Part shown: positions 8,883-17,037 of the stretch, in pieces
Layout of the letters: the number at the start of each line of letters is the position of its first letter
Numbering within the stretch: position 1 is the stretch's first letter
Assembly: GCA_022803075.1 (NCBI GenBank)
Contig: JAFFTF010000006.1
Span: 186,251 to 250,250, forward strand
DNA length: 64,000 nucleotides
Source: Micrococcales bacterium 31B
GTDB taxonomy: Bacteria; Actinomycetota; Actinomycetes; Actinomycetales; Dermabacteraceae
Direction of reading: 5' to 3'
Translations under genes and position numbers: made by a program
Notes under the pieces: generated by a model
What the model saw: only the letters and a program-made list of their open reading frames with translations
What the model was told of the DNA's origin: nothing
The model's database searches: none

Positions 8883-9557
8883 ATGAGTTACACGACACTC
8901 GCCGGCGGAGCTGGCGCTGAATTCCTTCACGAGATCGAAATCAAACGTTCACGTTTCATAACGCGCCTCGTGCGCGCCGAAACCGAGGCCGCCGCCCGTG
9001 CGGCCATCGAAGTGGTACGCCGCGAGCACTGGTCCGCCACCCACAACTGCACGGCCATCATGATCGGCGCAGGTGACCAAGCCCTCAAACGCTCAAGCGA
9101 CGACGGCGAACCCTCCGGTACCGCGGGCGTCCCCATGCTCGAGGCCCTCTCGGGCCGCGGCGCGGGAGACCTCGTCGCGATCGTTACCCGCTACTACGGA
9201 GGCATTCAACTCGGAGCGGGCGGGCTCGTACGCGCCTACGGAGGTGCCGTGCTCGACACCCTCGACGCGGCGGCCAATGCGGACGCGCTCGTGACCCGCG
9301 CCAGCCGCACCCTCTTTACCTGCGAGGCCAGGCACGCGGACGCCGGGCGGCTCGAATCCGAGCTTCGCCACCTACCCACCGAGATCGGCTTCGTCACCGG
9401 GGTCGAGTACGCGAGCCGCGTGCGATTCACGCTCGCCCTCGGCAGCGCCGCCGACGAGCCCCGCCTCGCCGCGGCACTGGCCGCAGTCAGCAAAGGAGCC
9501 GCCACCCTCACGCCCGCGGGGGCGGAATGGGTAGACGGCTCCTTTGGAGGCTTCTAG
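8883..9557 (+). CDS. YigZ/IMPACT family protein
   Basis: This 224-residue protein has the family signature in its N-terminal UPF0029 domain: EIEIKRSRFI, then SSDDGEPSGTAGVPML at about 77-92 and RYYGGIQLGAGGL at about 108-120. A DUF1949-like C-terminal domain follows. The biochemical role is unsettled; eukaryotic IMPACT relatives act in translation control. The ATG start gives the standard family N-terminus. It converges with pgm. Confidence 0.88.
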   Translation: MSYTTLAGGAGAEFLHEIEIKRSRFITRLVRAETEAAARAAIEVVRREHWSATHNCTAIMIGAGDQALKRSSDDGEPSGTAGVPMLEALSGRGAGDLVAIVTRYYGGIQLGAGGLVRAYGGAVLDTLDAAANADALVTRASRTLFTCEARHADAGRLESELRHLPTEIGFVTGVEYASRVRFTLALGSAADEPRLAAALAAVSKGAATLTPAGAEWVDGSFGGF

Positions 9558-9618
9558 AATACGAGGCTCACGCCAACGGAACCGACCGGAGAACCGGGTC
9601 CGCGAGCGTCCTGGCAAA

Positions 9619-11259
9619 CTACGCCAGCGCGGCGCTGACCACTGCCTTCGCCTCGTCCTGCACCTGCGCGAGGTGTTCCGCGCCCTTAAACGATTCGGCG
9701 TAGATCTTGTAGACGTCCTCCGTGCCCGAGGGGCGCGCGGCAAACCACGCCGACTCCGTGGTCACCTTGAGGCCGCCGATAGCCGCCCCGTTCGAGGCCA
9801 CCGTGATCTTGTCGGTAATCTCCTCGCCGGCCAGGGTCGTGGCCGTGACCTGCTCGGGGCTCAACGCGCTCAATTTGGCTTTCTGCTCGCGATTCGCCGG
9901 CGCATCGATGCGGGCATACGACGACGCCCCGAAACGGTCGACCAACTCGGCATAATGCTGCGACGGTGTCTTGCCCGTGGCTGCGGTGATCTCGCTCGCG
10001 AGCAAGCACATGATGATGCCGTCCTTGTCGGTGGTCCAAACCGAACCGTCGCGACGCAGGAACGACGCACCCGCCGACTCCTCGCCGCCGAAGGCCACCG
10101 AGCCGTCAATCAGCCCGGGCACGAACCACTTGAAGCCGACCGGCACCTCGCCAAGACGGCGGCCGAGCGAGGTTGCCACGCGATCGATCATCGACGAACT
10201 CACGAGCGTCTTGCCAATCGCCGCATCGGGCGACCAGCCCGAGCGCGCGCCATACAGATACTGAATCGCCACCGCGAGGTAGTGGTTGGGGTTCATGAGC
10301 CCCGCGTCGGGGGTCACGATGCCGTGACGGTCGGCGTCCGCGTCGTTGCCCGTGCAAATGTCGAATTCATTGCGTCGGTCGACAAGCGACGCCATGGCGT
10401 ACGGAGACGAGCAATCCATACGGATCTTGCCGTCCCAGTCCAAGGTCATGAAGCGCCACGTGGGGTCCACCGTGGGGTTGACCACCGTGAGGTCGAGGCG
10501 ATGACGCTCGGCAATGGCGGCCCAGTAGTTAACGGCGGCGCCTCCCAGCGGATCAGCGCCGATGCGCACCCCCGCCTCGCGGATCGCGTCGAGATCGAGG
10601 ACACTGCCCAGGTCATTCACGTACGTGCCGAGAAAGTCGTACGGCTTCGTCGTCTCGGCACCCTGCGCGACGGCGAGGGCCACACGGCGCACACCCTTCA
10701 ACCCGTCACGCAGCAACTCGTTGGCGCGGTTGGCGATCCACTTGGTCGCGTCGGTATCCGCCGGGCCGCCATGCGGCGGGTTGTACTTGAAGCCACCGTC
10801 GCGGGGAGGGTTGTGAGAGGGCGTCACCACGATGCCATCAGCGCGCTTGGGGTCGCTCTCGCTGCGACCCGAATTGTGCAGCAAGATGGCATGGCTGACG
10901 GCGGGCGTCGGAGTGAAGCTGTCGCGCGAATCAATCAGCGTCAGCACGTCATTCGCGGCCAGCACCTCGAGAGCAGTGTTGGTCGCGGGGGCCGACAGCG
11001 CGTGCGTGTCGCGGCCCAGAAAGAGCGGCCCTTGAATGCCCTGCGCCGCCCGGTATTCGACGATGGCCTGCGTGGTCGCCGCGATGTGGTCTTCATTGAA
11101 GGCGGTATCGAGGCTTGAACCCCGATGGCCCGACGTGCCGAATGCCACCTGCTGTTCGACAATGCTCACGTCGGGCGACAGGTCATAATAGGCGCCGATG
11201 AGTTCGTCGACATCGATGAGATCTGATTGAAGGGCCACGTGGCCAGCGCGTTCATGCAT
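9619..11259 (-). CDS. pgm: phosphoglucomutase (alpha-D-glucose-specific)
   Basis: This 546-residue enzyme interconverts glucose 1-phosphate and glucose 6-phosphate, linking glycolysis to glycogen and cell-wall sugar nucleotides. The phosphoserine loop TPSHNP is at about 146-151 (Ser148), and the metal loop [10 protein letters not shown] is at about 304-313. The frame is open further upstream, but the start at 11257-11259 gives the family N-terminus MHERAGHVA, and its length matches the E. coli enzyme. Confidence 0.96.
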   Translation of the reverse strand: MHERAGHVALQSDLIDVDELIGAYYDLSPDVSIVEQQVAFGTSGHRGSSLDTAFNEDHIAATTQAIVEYRAAQGIQGPLFLGRDTHALSAPATNTALEVLAANDVLTLIDSRDSFTPTPAVSHAILLHNSGRSESDPKRADGIVVTPSHNPPRDGGFKYNPPHGGPADTDATKWIANRANELLRDGLKGVRRVALAVAQGAETTKPYDFLGTYVNDLGSVLDLDAIREAGVRIGADPLGGAAVNYWAAIAERHRLDLTVVNPTVDPTWRFMTLDWDGKIRMDCSSPYAMASLVDRRNEFDICTGNDADADRHGIVTPDAGLMNPNHYLAVAIQYLYGARSGWSPDAAIGKTLVSSSMIDRVATSLGRRLGEVPVGFKWFVPGLIDGSVAFGGEESAGASFLRRDGSVWTTDKDGIIMCLLASEITAATGKTPSQHYAELVDRFGASSYARIDAPANREQKAKLSALSPEQVTATTLAGEEITDKITVASNGAAIGGLKVTTESAWFAARPSGTEDVYKIYAESFKGAEHLAQVQDEAKAVVSAALA

Positions 11260-11373
11260 GACCCTAGTTTTACAGTAATTCGGGCCTGCGGGGGCCGAAG
11301 GCCGCATATGTTTGCAAGGCCCGCCGACATTCGTCGAATCCCGACCACCATCCGCCAGTCGAGAAAGTAATTC

Positions 11374-12288
11374 GTGAACCGACCACCCGCGCAGGACGAA
11401 TCCTCCGCCGCGTCTCACCGCGGCGGTCTCCACCGCGTGCCCGCGCCCGTGCTGTTCATTCTCGGCGGCACCTCGATGTATGCGGGGGCCGCGCTCGCGG
11501 TCAGCAGCCTCTTCACTCTCATGGCGCCCGCCCCCGTGGCGTGGCTGCGTTCGCTGCTGGGTGGAGTGTTTCTGCTGGCCTGGCGGCGGCCCTTTGGCCC
11601 GGGCCGCTGGCCCTCACGTCGCGACACGTGGCGCAGCCTGTGGTTCGGACTGTTCCTGCTCGGCATGAACCTCGCGTTTTACGAGGCGATTCACGCGCTG
11701 CCGCTGGGCACGGTCGTGGCGATCGAGTTTCTGGGGCCCGTCGCGGTGGCCGCCCTCGGCGGAAAGGGGCCATTGCAGCGCATCGCCCTTGTGTGCGCGG
11801 CTGCGGGTGTCGTGCTCCTTGCGGGGGTGAGCCTCGAAGGGGGGTCACTCGCGGGCCTGCTCTGGGCGCTCGCCGCGGGGGTGCTCTGGGCAGGGTACAT
11901 CGTGCTCGGCAAGCGCGTCGCCGGTGCCGCGGGGCTCAGCGGCCTCGACGGGCTCGCGGTGGGCATGTGCCTCGCAGTCTTGGTGACGGCGCCGTTCTTC
12001 GTGTGGTTCGTACGGGTGCCCGACCTGCACACGGTGATGCTGGTGTTAATCCTTGGCCTCACCACGTCCGCCGTGCCGTACGTGATCGATCAAATTGTGT
12101 TGCGTCGAGTACACGCCTCGACGTTTAGCATCATGCAGGCGCTGCTCCCCGCGACGGCACTGTTGATGGGCGTGATCTTTCTGCGCCAGGTTCCCCACCT
12201 CGCCGAACTGGGCGGCCTCGCGCTGGTGACCCTGGCAGTGGTGTTGGTGAGCTGGCCCGGACGCCGCGGTCCGGTCCGGGCAGCCTAG
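11374..12288 (+). CDS. EamA/RhtA-type transporter
   Basis: This 304-residue protein has ten predicted membrane segments in two EamA repeats (about residues 25-150 and 160-295). The segment [15 protein letters not shown] is typical of the RhtA-like threonine/homoserine exporter branch. Members export amino acids or metabolites; the substrate here is unproven. It starts at GTG 11374, about 115 bp from the divergent pgm start, and ends 6 bp from the convergent binding-protein gene, with no obvious terminator between. Confidence 0.8.
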   Translation: MNRPPAQDESSAASHRGGLHRVPAPVLFILGGTSMYAGAALAVSSLFTLMAPAPVAWLRSLLGGVFLLAWRRPFGPGRWPSRRDTWRSLWFGLFLLGMNLAFYEAIHALPLGTVVAIEFLGPVAVAALGGKGPLQRIALVCAAAGVVLLAGVSLEGGSLAGLLWALAAGVLWAGYIVLGKRVAGAAGLSGLDGLAVGMCLAVLVTAPFFVWFVRVPDLHTVMLVLILGLTTSAVPYVIDQIVLRRVHASTFSIMQALLPATALLMGVIFLRQVPHLAELGGLALVTLAVVLVSWPGRRGPVRAA

Positions 12289-12294
12289 GCCGCG

Positions 12295-13869
12295 TTAATT
12301 CGTCGGCGCGGGCAGGGTCGAGCTCTTGAGGAGGTCCAGCCCGAGTTCGGCAATGGGAGTCACGCCGCCGACGAGGGTGGTTTCGATCGAGACGGTCGCC
12401 ACGCGGTGCAGAAGGGGGAACACGGGGCAAGCAGCCGCGGCTTGGGTGGCCGCCGCCGCGTAGTCTGCCGCGTCAAGCGCCTGCAGCAATCCCGCGCGCT
12501 CGGGGGCCTCCTGCCAGCCAAACAGGGCCGCATTGGCATCGTAGAACCAGCGCATCAGGGTGTCGGGATCGCCCGCGTAACGCGTCGGATCGTCGGAGTA
12601 CAGAACCGACTGGTACTGGCCGTCCGCGAGTCGCTGGCGAATCGTTGCGGCGGGCACGGTCTCTAGAGTCGCCGTGACGCCGCGCTCCGACCACGCGTCA
12701 ATCACGCTCTGGGCGAGGTTCGCGACGAACTCTTCGTCGCTCGCGAGCAGCGTGATGGGGCCGGCGGGAGTCGCCGATGCGTCTGCGACGGCTGCCGGGG
12801 CGAATCCCGGATGATCGACGTTGAAGAAGCCCGTGGCGGCCACCGCATCCCCCTTCGGGGCGCTAGCGAGGCTAGCTGTGGCCGCAGCGACGTGGAGACT
12901 GCGGCGCACTGCGGCGTCGGCAACCAGCGGGTTGGCGCAGTTGAAGCCAAGCAGCACTGGCGAAAAAACGGGCGTGGCCTCGTGCTTGATTGACGTGGCC
13001 CGGAGGCTCGCCTGGGCTGCGACGCCGACCTGGTCTATCACCAGGGTGGCGCCGTCGCGAAACGTTGCCACGCGATCTGCCTGCGCGGGCACGCTGAGGA
13101 TCGTCAATTTTTGATACGCGGCGGGGAACGCGCCCGAGTATTGCGGGTAACCGCGCAGCGTGATGCGTGTGGGATCGCTCGCATCGTCTATCATCCACGG
13201 GCCGGTGCCGACGGCCTGCTGACTGTTGAAGAGGTCGGGGTTGGCGATCTGCGAGAGTTGCGGCACGAACGGCACGAGGCTGAGGCGCTCCTTGAGCGTG
13301 GGGATTGCGCCCGTAGTGCGCACGACGACGGTGTTCTCGCGCAGCGTCATGCCCGTAATGGGAGCCAGCAGGGCGCGTATTTCGGGTGGCCCACTGTTCT
13401 TCATGCGACTGAGGTTAAAGGGCAGGTCATCGGCTTTGAGGGGGCTGCCGTCATGGAATGTGATGTCGTCCCGTAGGGTCACCGTGTATTGGTTGTTTCC
13501 GCTCTGCTGGGGCTCGCCGACCCCCAGGCCGTCGCGGGCCCTGCCCGTGGCGCGATCGATCGTGAACAGGCCTTCGAAGACGTGCCACGCCAGCATGACC
13601 GCGAACGGGTCGCTGTTCATGACGGGGTCGAGCCCGCCGCTGCGAGTGAACGAGGTGGCCACGGTAAGTTGCGCCGCTGCCACTCCAGGAGTCTGGCCCT
13701 GTGCGGGTTTGAGCGTTTCTACGATGGTCTCGGTGGCATCAGGCAGGCTCGAGGGTTCGGCCGTGTACACCGTGCGTTTGAGGATCCCGCCCTCGCACGC
13801 GGAGAGGGTAGCGACACCCGCGAGTGCGCTGAGGGTGAGGAACGAACGGCGGGGGAGTGAACCGGTCAC
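12295..13869 (-). CDS. ABC transporter substrate-binding lipoprotein, family 5
   Basis: This 524-residue protein resembles family-5 (oligopeptide/dipeptide-type) binding proteins. The N-terminus LPRRSFLTLSALAGVATLSAC combines a twin-arginine-like RRSFLT with a lipobox ending at Cys25, so it is probably a membrane-anchored extracytoplasmic lipoprotein. The central block NQYTVTLRDDITFHDGSPL is a family-5 hallmark. No permease or ATPase gene is adjacent. It is the last gene of a ROK-nanE run; family-5 proteins also bind sialic acid in some Corynebacterium and Haemophilus systems, so a sialate or peptide ligand is possible. Confidence 0.8.
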   Translation of the reverse strand: MTGSLPRRSFLTLSALAGVATLSACEGGILKRTVYTAEPSSLPDATETIVETLKPAQGQTPGVAAAQLTVATSFTRSGGLDPVMNSDPFAVMLAWHVFEGLFTIDRATGRARDGLGVGEPQQSGNNQYTVTLRDDITFHDGSPLKADDLPFNLSRMKNSGPPEIRALLAPITGMTLRENTVVVRTTGAIPTLKERLSLVPFVPQLSQIANPDLFNSQQAVGTGPWMIDDASDPTRITLRGYPQYSGAFPAAYQKLTILSVPAQADRVATFRDGATLVIDQVGVAAQASLRATSIKHEATPVFSPVLLGFNCANPLVADAAVRRSLHVAAATASLASAPKGDAVAATGFFNVDHPGFAPAAVADASATPAGPITLLASDEEFVANLAQSVIDAWSERGVTATLETVPAATIRQRLADGQYQSVLYSDDPTRYAGDPDTLMRWFYDANAALFGWQEAPERAGLLQALDAADYAAAATQAAAACPVFPLLHRVATVSIETTLVGGVTPIAELGLDLLKSSTLPAPTN

Positions 13870-13980
13870 GGAAACCTCTCAAGGGGGCGCGAAGCAGCCA
13901 TTTTGCGCTCGCGGTGGTCATTTCAGGGTAGCACCGGGCTCCTGGTTTCTCCCCTCGGCGATGTCTGACTGGTGCCCCCG

Positions 13981-14652
13981 TTAGGCGCCCGTCACCGCGG
14001 CCTTGAACCAGCTCGTGATGGTGGTGGGGTGGGTGATGGCGGTGCCCACGACTACAGCGTAAGCGCCCGCTTCGATGCACTCGCGGGCCTGGCTGGGGGT
14101 GTGCACGCGACCCTCTGCGATCACGGGGATATCGAGTTGGCTCGCGAGGCCGCGCAGCAGATCAAAGTCGGGGCCTTCGGTCTTGGTGGTGGTTTCGGTG
14201 TAACCCGCGAGGGTCGTTCCCACCAGGTCGGCTCCCGCGGCGGCCGCGGCGAGGCCGTCTTCAAGGCACGAGCAATCCGCCATGACGAGCACACCGGGGC
14301 GCAGTCGTTTCAGTTCGGCGACGGTCTCGGCGAAGGTGCGGCCGTCGGGACGGGGGCGCAGGGTGCCGTCGAGCGCGACGATCTCGCATCCGGCGTCGGC
14401 CACGTCGAGGCAGTGCTGCAGCGTGGGGGTGATAAACACGCCCTCGCTGCCGTCTTTAATGAGGCCGATCAGCGGCAGGTCGGAGGCCTCCGCGATGAGT
14501 CGCAGGTCGTCGAGGCCCTGCGCGCGAATGGCTGCCGCGCCGCCTCGTTCAGCGGCAAGTGCGACCTGGCACATGGTGCGCGGGTCGCGCATGGGTTCGC
14601 CGGGGTACGCCTGAGCCGAGACGATGAGTTCGCCTTTGAGGGTGTCGAGCAT
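13981..14652 (-). CDS. nanE: N-acetylmannosamine-6-phosphate 2-epimerase
   Basis: This 223-residue TIM-barrel enzyme converts ManNAc-6-phosphate to GlcNAc-6-phosphate in sialic acid or ManNAc breakdown. The family's opening LKGELIVSAQAYPGEP and the catalytic lysine region LIGLIKDGSEGVFITP (Lys66) are present, as are LVMADCS and DLVGTTLAGYT. The ATG at 14650-14652 has an AAGGAG site; the open frame extends a little further but without support. The upstream ROK kinase gene would supply its substrate. Confidence 0.92.
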   Translation of the reverse strand: MLDTLKGELIVSAQAYPGEPMRDPRTMCQVALAAERGGAAAIRAQGLDDLRLIAEASDLPLIGLIKDGSEGVFITPTLQHCLDVADAGCEIVALDGTLRPRPDGRTFAETVAELKRLRPGVLVMADCSCLEDGLAAAAAGADLVGTTLAGYTETTTKTEGPDFDLLRGLASQLDIPVIAEGRVHTPSQARECIEAGAYAVVVGTAITHPTTITSWFKAAVTGA

Positions 14653-14746
14653 GATTCTCCTTGGGGACGCGCGGTGTTGCGATGGTGATTGCACGAGACT
14701 CAGATTGAGGATAGTGCGTGGACCTGTCTTTGACGGGGCCGCGAGG

Positions 14747-15643
14747 TTACGAGTGCGTGCCGTTCAGGGCGAGTTTGGCCGCTCCGAATAGGGCCGCTTC
14801 GGTGCCGAGCTGCGCGTCGAGCACTTCGATGCCGCGCAGGGCGGGGTGGGAGGTGGCGCGCAGCGCGGCTTCCATCGGTTCGCGCCATGCCGCGCCGATG
14901 CCGGGTACGCCGCCGCCCAGCACGATCGCCTCGGGGTCGACGGCGTTGACGAGATGGCCGAGGCACGTGCCGAGGTGGTGCGCGCTTGCCGCGATTACCT
15001 CGCGTGCGAGGTGATCGGTGTCGAGGTGGGCAGCGATCTGATGGAGCGTGAGATCGGTGCCGGCGCGGTGGTTGTATGCCGCGGCGACCGCGGGGCCCGC
15101 GCTGATGGGTTCGATGGCCGCCCCATTTCCGGCGAGTCGGTGTCGACCGGGCCGGATGCGGCCGTCGAGCACGAGGGTAATGCCGACTCCCGTTCCCACC
15201 GCGACCACTGCGAAGTCGGTCAGACCCTCTCCCGCGCCGAGCCACATCTCGCCGAGCGCGTGAGCGTGAACGTCGTTGTCGACAAAGGTGGGCAGGCCGG
15301 TGCCCTCAGCCACGCGGCGTCCGAGAGGGGTACCCTTCCAGCCGGGGATCGACTCTGTCGCGTCCACGACATCACCCGTGGTGGGGTCGATAACGCCCGC
15401 GGAGCCGATGCCGACTGCGGTGGGCGGGGCCGTCGCTAGTGCCGAGGCGTCTGCGCGTAGGGTTGCGACGAGGTTCAGTATGGCATCGATGATCGTGTCA
15501 GCCCCGCGCGGGGTGGGGGTGTGATGGGTGCTGAGTAGGGTCGGTGTTTCGCCTTCGACCGCCACGAGTGCGGCGGCGATCTTGGTGCCGCCGAGGTCGA
15601 TGGCGGCCACCGTGGCGGGCTGGTGGCTGGGCGATTGAGACAT
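14747..15643 (-). CDS. ROK-family sugar kinase, probable N-acetylmannosamine kinase
   Basis: This 298-residue ROK protein has the ATP loop AAIDLGGTKIAAALV near the N-terminus and the VDNDVHAHALGE catalytic-base region. There is no DNA-binding domain, so it is a kinase rather than a repressor. Pairing with nanE suggests ManNAc as substrate (NanK role). The ROK zinc motif CxCGxxGCxE is replaced by RLAGNGAAIE at the equivalent place: all three cysteines are missing while Gly and Glu remain. The start at 15641-15643 has a strong AGGAGGAG site. Substrate assignment is by context. Confidence 0.85.
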   Translation of the reverse strand: MSQSPSHQPATVAAIDLGGTKIAAALVAVEGETPTLLSTHHTPTPRGADTIIDAILNLVATLRADASALATAPPTAVGIGSAGVIDPTTGDVVDATESIPGWKGTPLGRRVAEGTGLPTFVDNDVHAHALGEMWLGAGEGLTDFAVVAVGTGVGITLVLDGRIRPGRHRLAGNGAAIEPISAGPAVAAAYNHRAGTDLTLHQIAAHLDTDHLAREVIAASAHHLGTCLGHLVNAVDPEAIVLGGGVPGIGAAWREPMEAALRATSHPALRGIEVLDAQLGTEAALFGAAKLALNGTHS

Positions 15644-15665
15644 CGAGAACTCCTCCTGGTATTTG

Positions 15666-15677
15666 TAGGACATCCTA
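15666..15677. promoter_or_regulatory. candidate operator upstream of ROK-nanE
   Basis: TAGGA-CA-TCCTA is a palindrome 22 bp upstream of the kinase start. Part of the context, TTGTAGGACAT, resembles FadR-subfamily GntR sites (TNGTNNNACNA). No regulator gene lies beside it. It is a plausible control site for the amino-sugar genes. Confidence 0.35.
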
Positions 15678-15780
15678 TCGAATGTTGTTCATATGACGGG
15701 TCACAAAGGACGATTTCGGTGCGGCGGCATGGTCTCGTTTATGGTTAGAGCAGAGCCACCGCAACCAGCAGGAGTCCACC

Positions 15781-16104
15781 ATGAGCGTGCCCACCATCGA
15801 CCTCGAAGCGCTGCCCCACAACGCCGTACTGCTTGACGTGCGCGAGGACGGGGAGTGGGAAGTCGGCCACGCGCCGGGCGCCCAGCACCTGCCCGCAAGC
15901 GAAATCCAGCAGCGTTGCGGGGAGATTCCCGACGAGACCGTCTACGTCATCTGTCTCGCGGGCGGACGGTCGCAGCGCATCACCCAGTGGCTCAACCTCA
16001 ACGGCTTCGACGCCATCAACGTCTCGGGCGGCATGCAGGCCTGGCAGGCCAACGGTCGTCCACTCGTCGCCGAAGGCGACGGCGAGCCGTACATCAAAAT
16101 GTGA
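15781..16104 (+). CDS. rhodanese-like domain protein
   Basis: This 107-residue single-domain protein begins its fold with LLDVREDGEWEVGHAPGA and carries an active-site loop CLAGGRSQ with Cys58. It can be expected to act in sulfur transfer or thiol chemistry in the cytosol; the partner is unknown. It is divergent from the amino-sugar genes, with a CAGGAG site before the ATG. Confidence 0.88.
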   Translation: MSVPTIDLEALPHNAVLLDVREDGEWEVGHAPGAQHLPASEIQQRCGEIPDETVYVICLAGGRSQRITQWLNLNGFDAINVSGGMQAWQANGRPLVAEGDGEPYIKM

Positions 16105-16137
16105 CCCGAAAAAAGTGACCCGTAACCTCGCTCCCTG

Positions 16138-17037
16138 ATGTTCTCTCACTATCCGTCAACGTCGCGCCTGGGTTTTCCTGTTTGCGGCAGGCCATTGATC
16201 GTCGCCCACCGCGGGTCGAGCGGCACTTTTCCCGAGCATACGCCGCTCGCCTACGAGGCCGCCCTCAGCGACGGCGCTGACGGCATCGAATGCGACATTC
16301 GGGTCACGGCCGACGAGAAACTGGTGTGCTGCCACGACCGCGACCTGCAGCGCACCTCCTCCGGCAGCGGAAGCATCGAGAGGCATTCCCTCGCTGAACT
16401 GCTGCGGCTCGACTGGGGTTCCCATCGCGAGAACCTGCCCCCGGGGGGCCGCCAATTGTTGACGTTCGACGGGTTTCTCGACATGGCCCGCGGCGCCGAC
16501 CGGCCCGTCGCGTTGTTCATCGAGACAAAGCATCCCTCCGACCACGGTCGTCGCGTCGAGCGGTTGCTTCTCGAATCACTGCGCAGACACGGGGTGGGCA
16601 CGCCTCGAGAACCTCAGTTGTATCCGATCCTCATGAGCTTTTCGGCGTTCGCGGTGCGCAGGTTGCGTGCCAGTGGCCTGCCCACCGCAACCCTCAGCAA
16701 GCGCGGCCTGGCGCTGCGTCTCAAAGATGCCGTCGCGGGCTCCTCGGCCCTCATCGGGCCCCGCTATGGTCGGCTGGCTGCGGACCCGGAGCTGGTGCCC
16801 ACCTGGCAGGCGCGGGGGCGTGCCGTCAACGCGTGGACCGTGAATCAGCCCGAGCGCGTGAGGCAGTGCATCGAATGGGGAGTGGACGCCATCACCACCA
16901 ATTTCCCCGGAATGGCCCGTACCGAAATGGTGCGTATGTCAGAGAGCGTCCCGCGAGCGCATGAAGCGCAGCGCGATGGCACCAAACGGAACCCGCAGCC
17001 AGAACGTGACAATGCGGAACAACAGGGTGGCCGATAG
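16138..17037 (+). CDS. glycerophosphodiester phosphodiesterase family protein
   Basis: This 299-residue protein has the GDPD catalytic pattern: AHRGSSGTFPEHT (His24), ECDIRVT (Glu51, Asp53) and CCHDRDLQR (His66), ending with NAWTVN and a WGVDAITTNFP block. It hydrolyses glycerophosphodiesters to glycerol 3-phosphate and an alcohol. There is no signal peptide, so it is probably cytosolic. Its last 33 codons overlap the 3' end of the convergent membrane-protein gene and encode a basic, low-complexity tail not part of the domain. The ATG lacks a clear ribosome site; a start a few codons later is possible. Confidence 0.88.
   Translation: MFSHYPSTSRLGFPVCGRPLIVAHRGSSGTFPEHTPLAYEAALSDGADGIECDIRVTADEKLVCCHDRDLQRTSSGSGSIERHSLAELLRLDWGSHRENLPPGGRQLLTFDGFLDMARGADRPVALFIETKHPSDHGRRVERLLLESLRRHGVGTPREPQLYPILMSFSAFAVRRLRASGLPTATLSKRGLALRLKDAVAGSSALIGPRYGRLAADPELVPTWQARGRAVNAWTVNQPERVRQCIEWGVDAITTNFPGMARTEMVRMSESVPRAHEAQRDGTKRNPQPERDNAEQQGGR

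Noticed and set aside
12295-15643. Complete sialic acid catabolic operon
   Set aside because: Sialate lyase, permease and ATPase genes, and nagA/nagB, are absent from the window.
16138-17037. Phosphodiesterase C-terminal tail as a separate domain
   Set aside because: The tail is basic low-complexity sequence lying over the convergent gene and shows no domain features.
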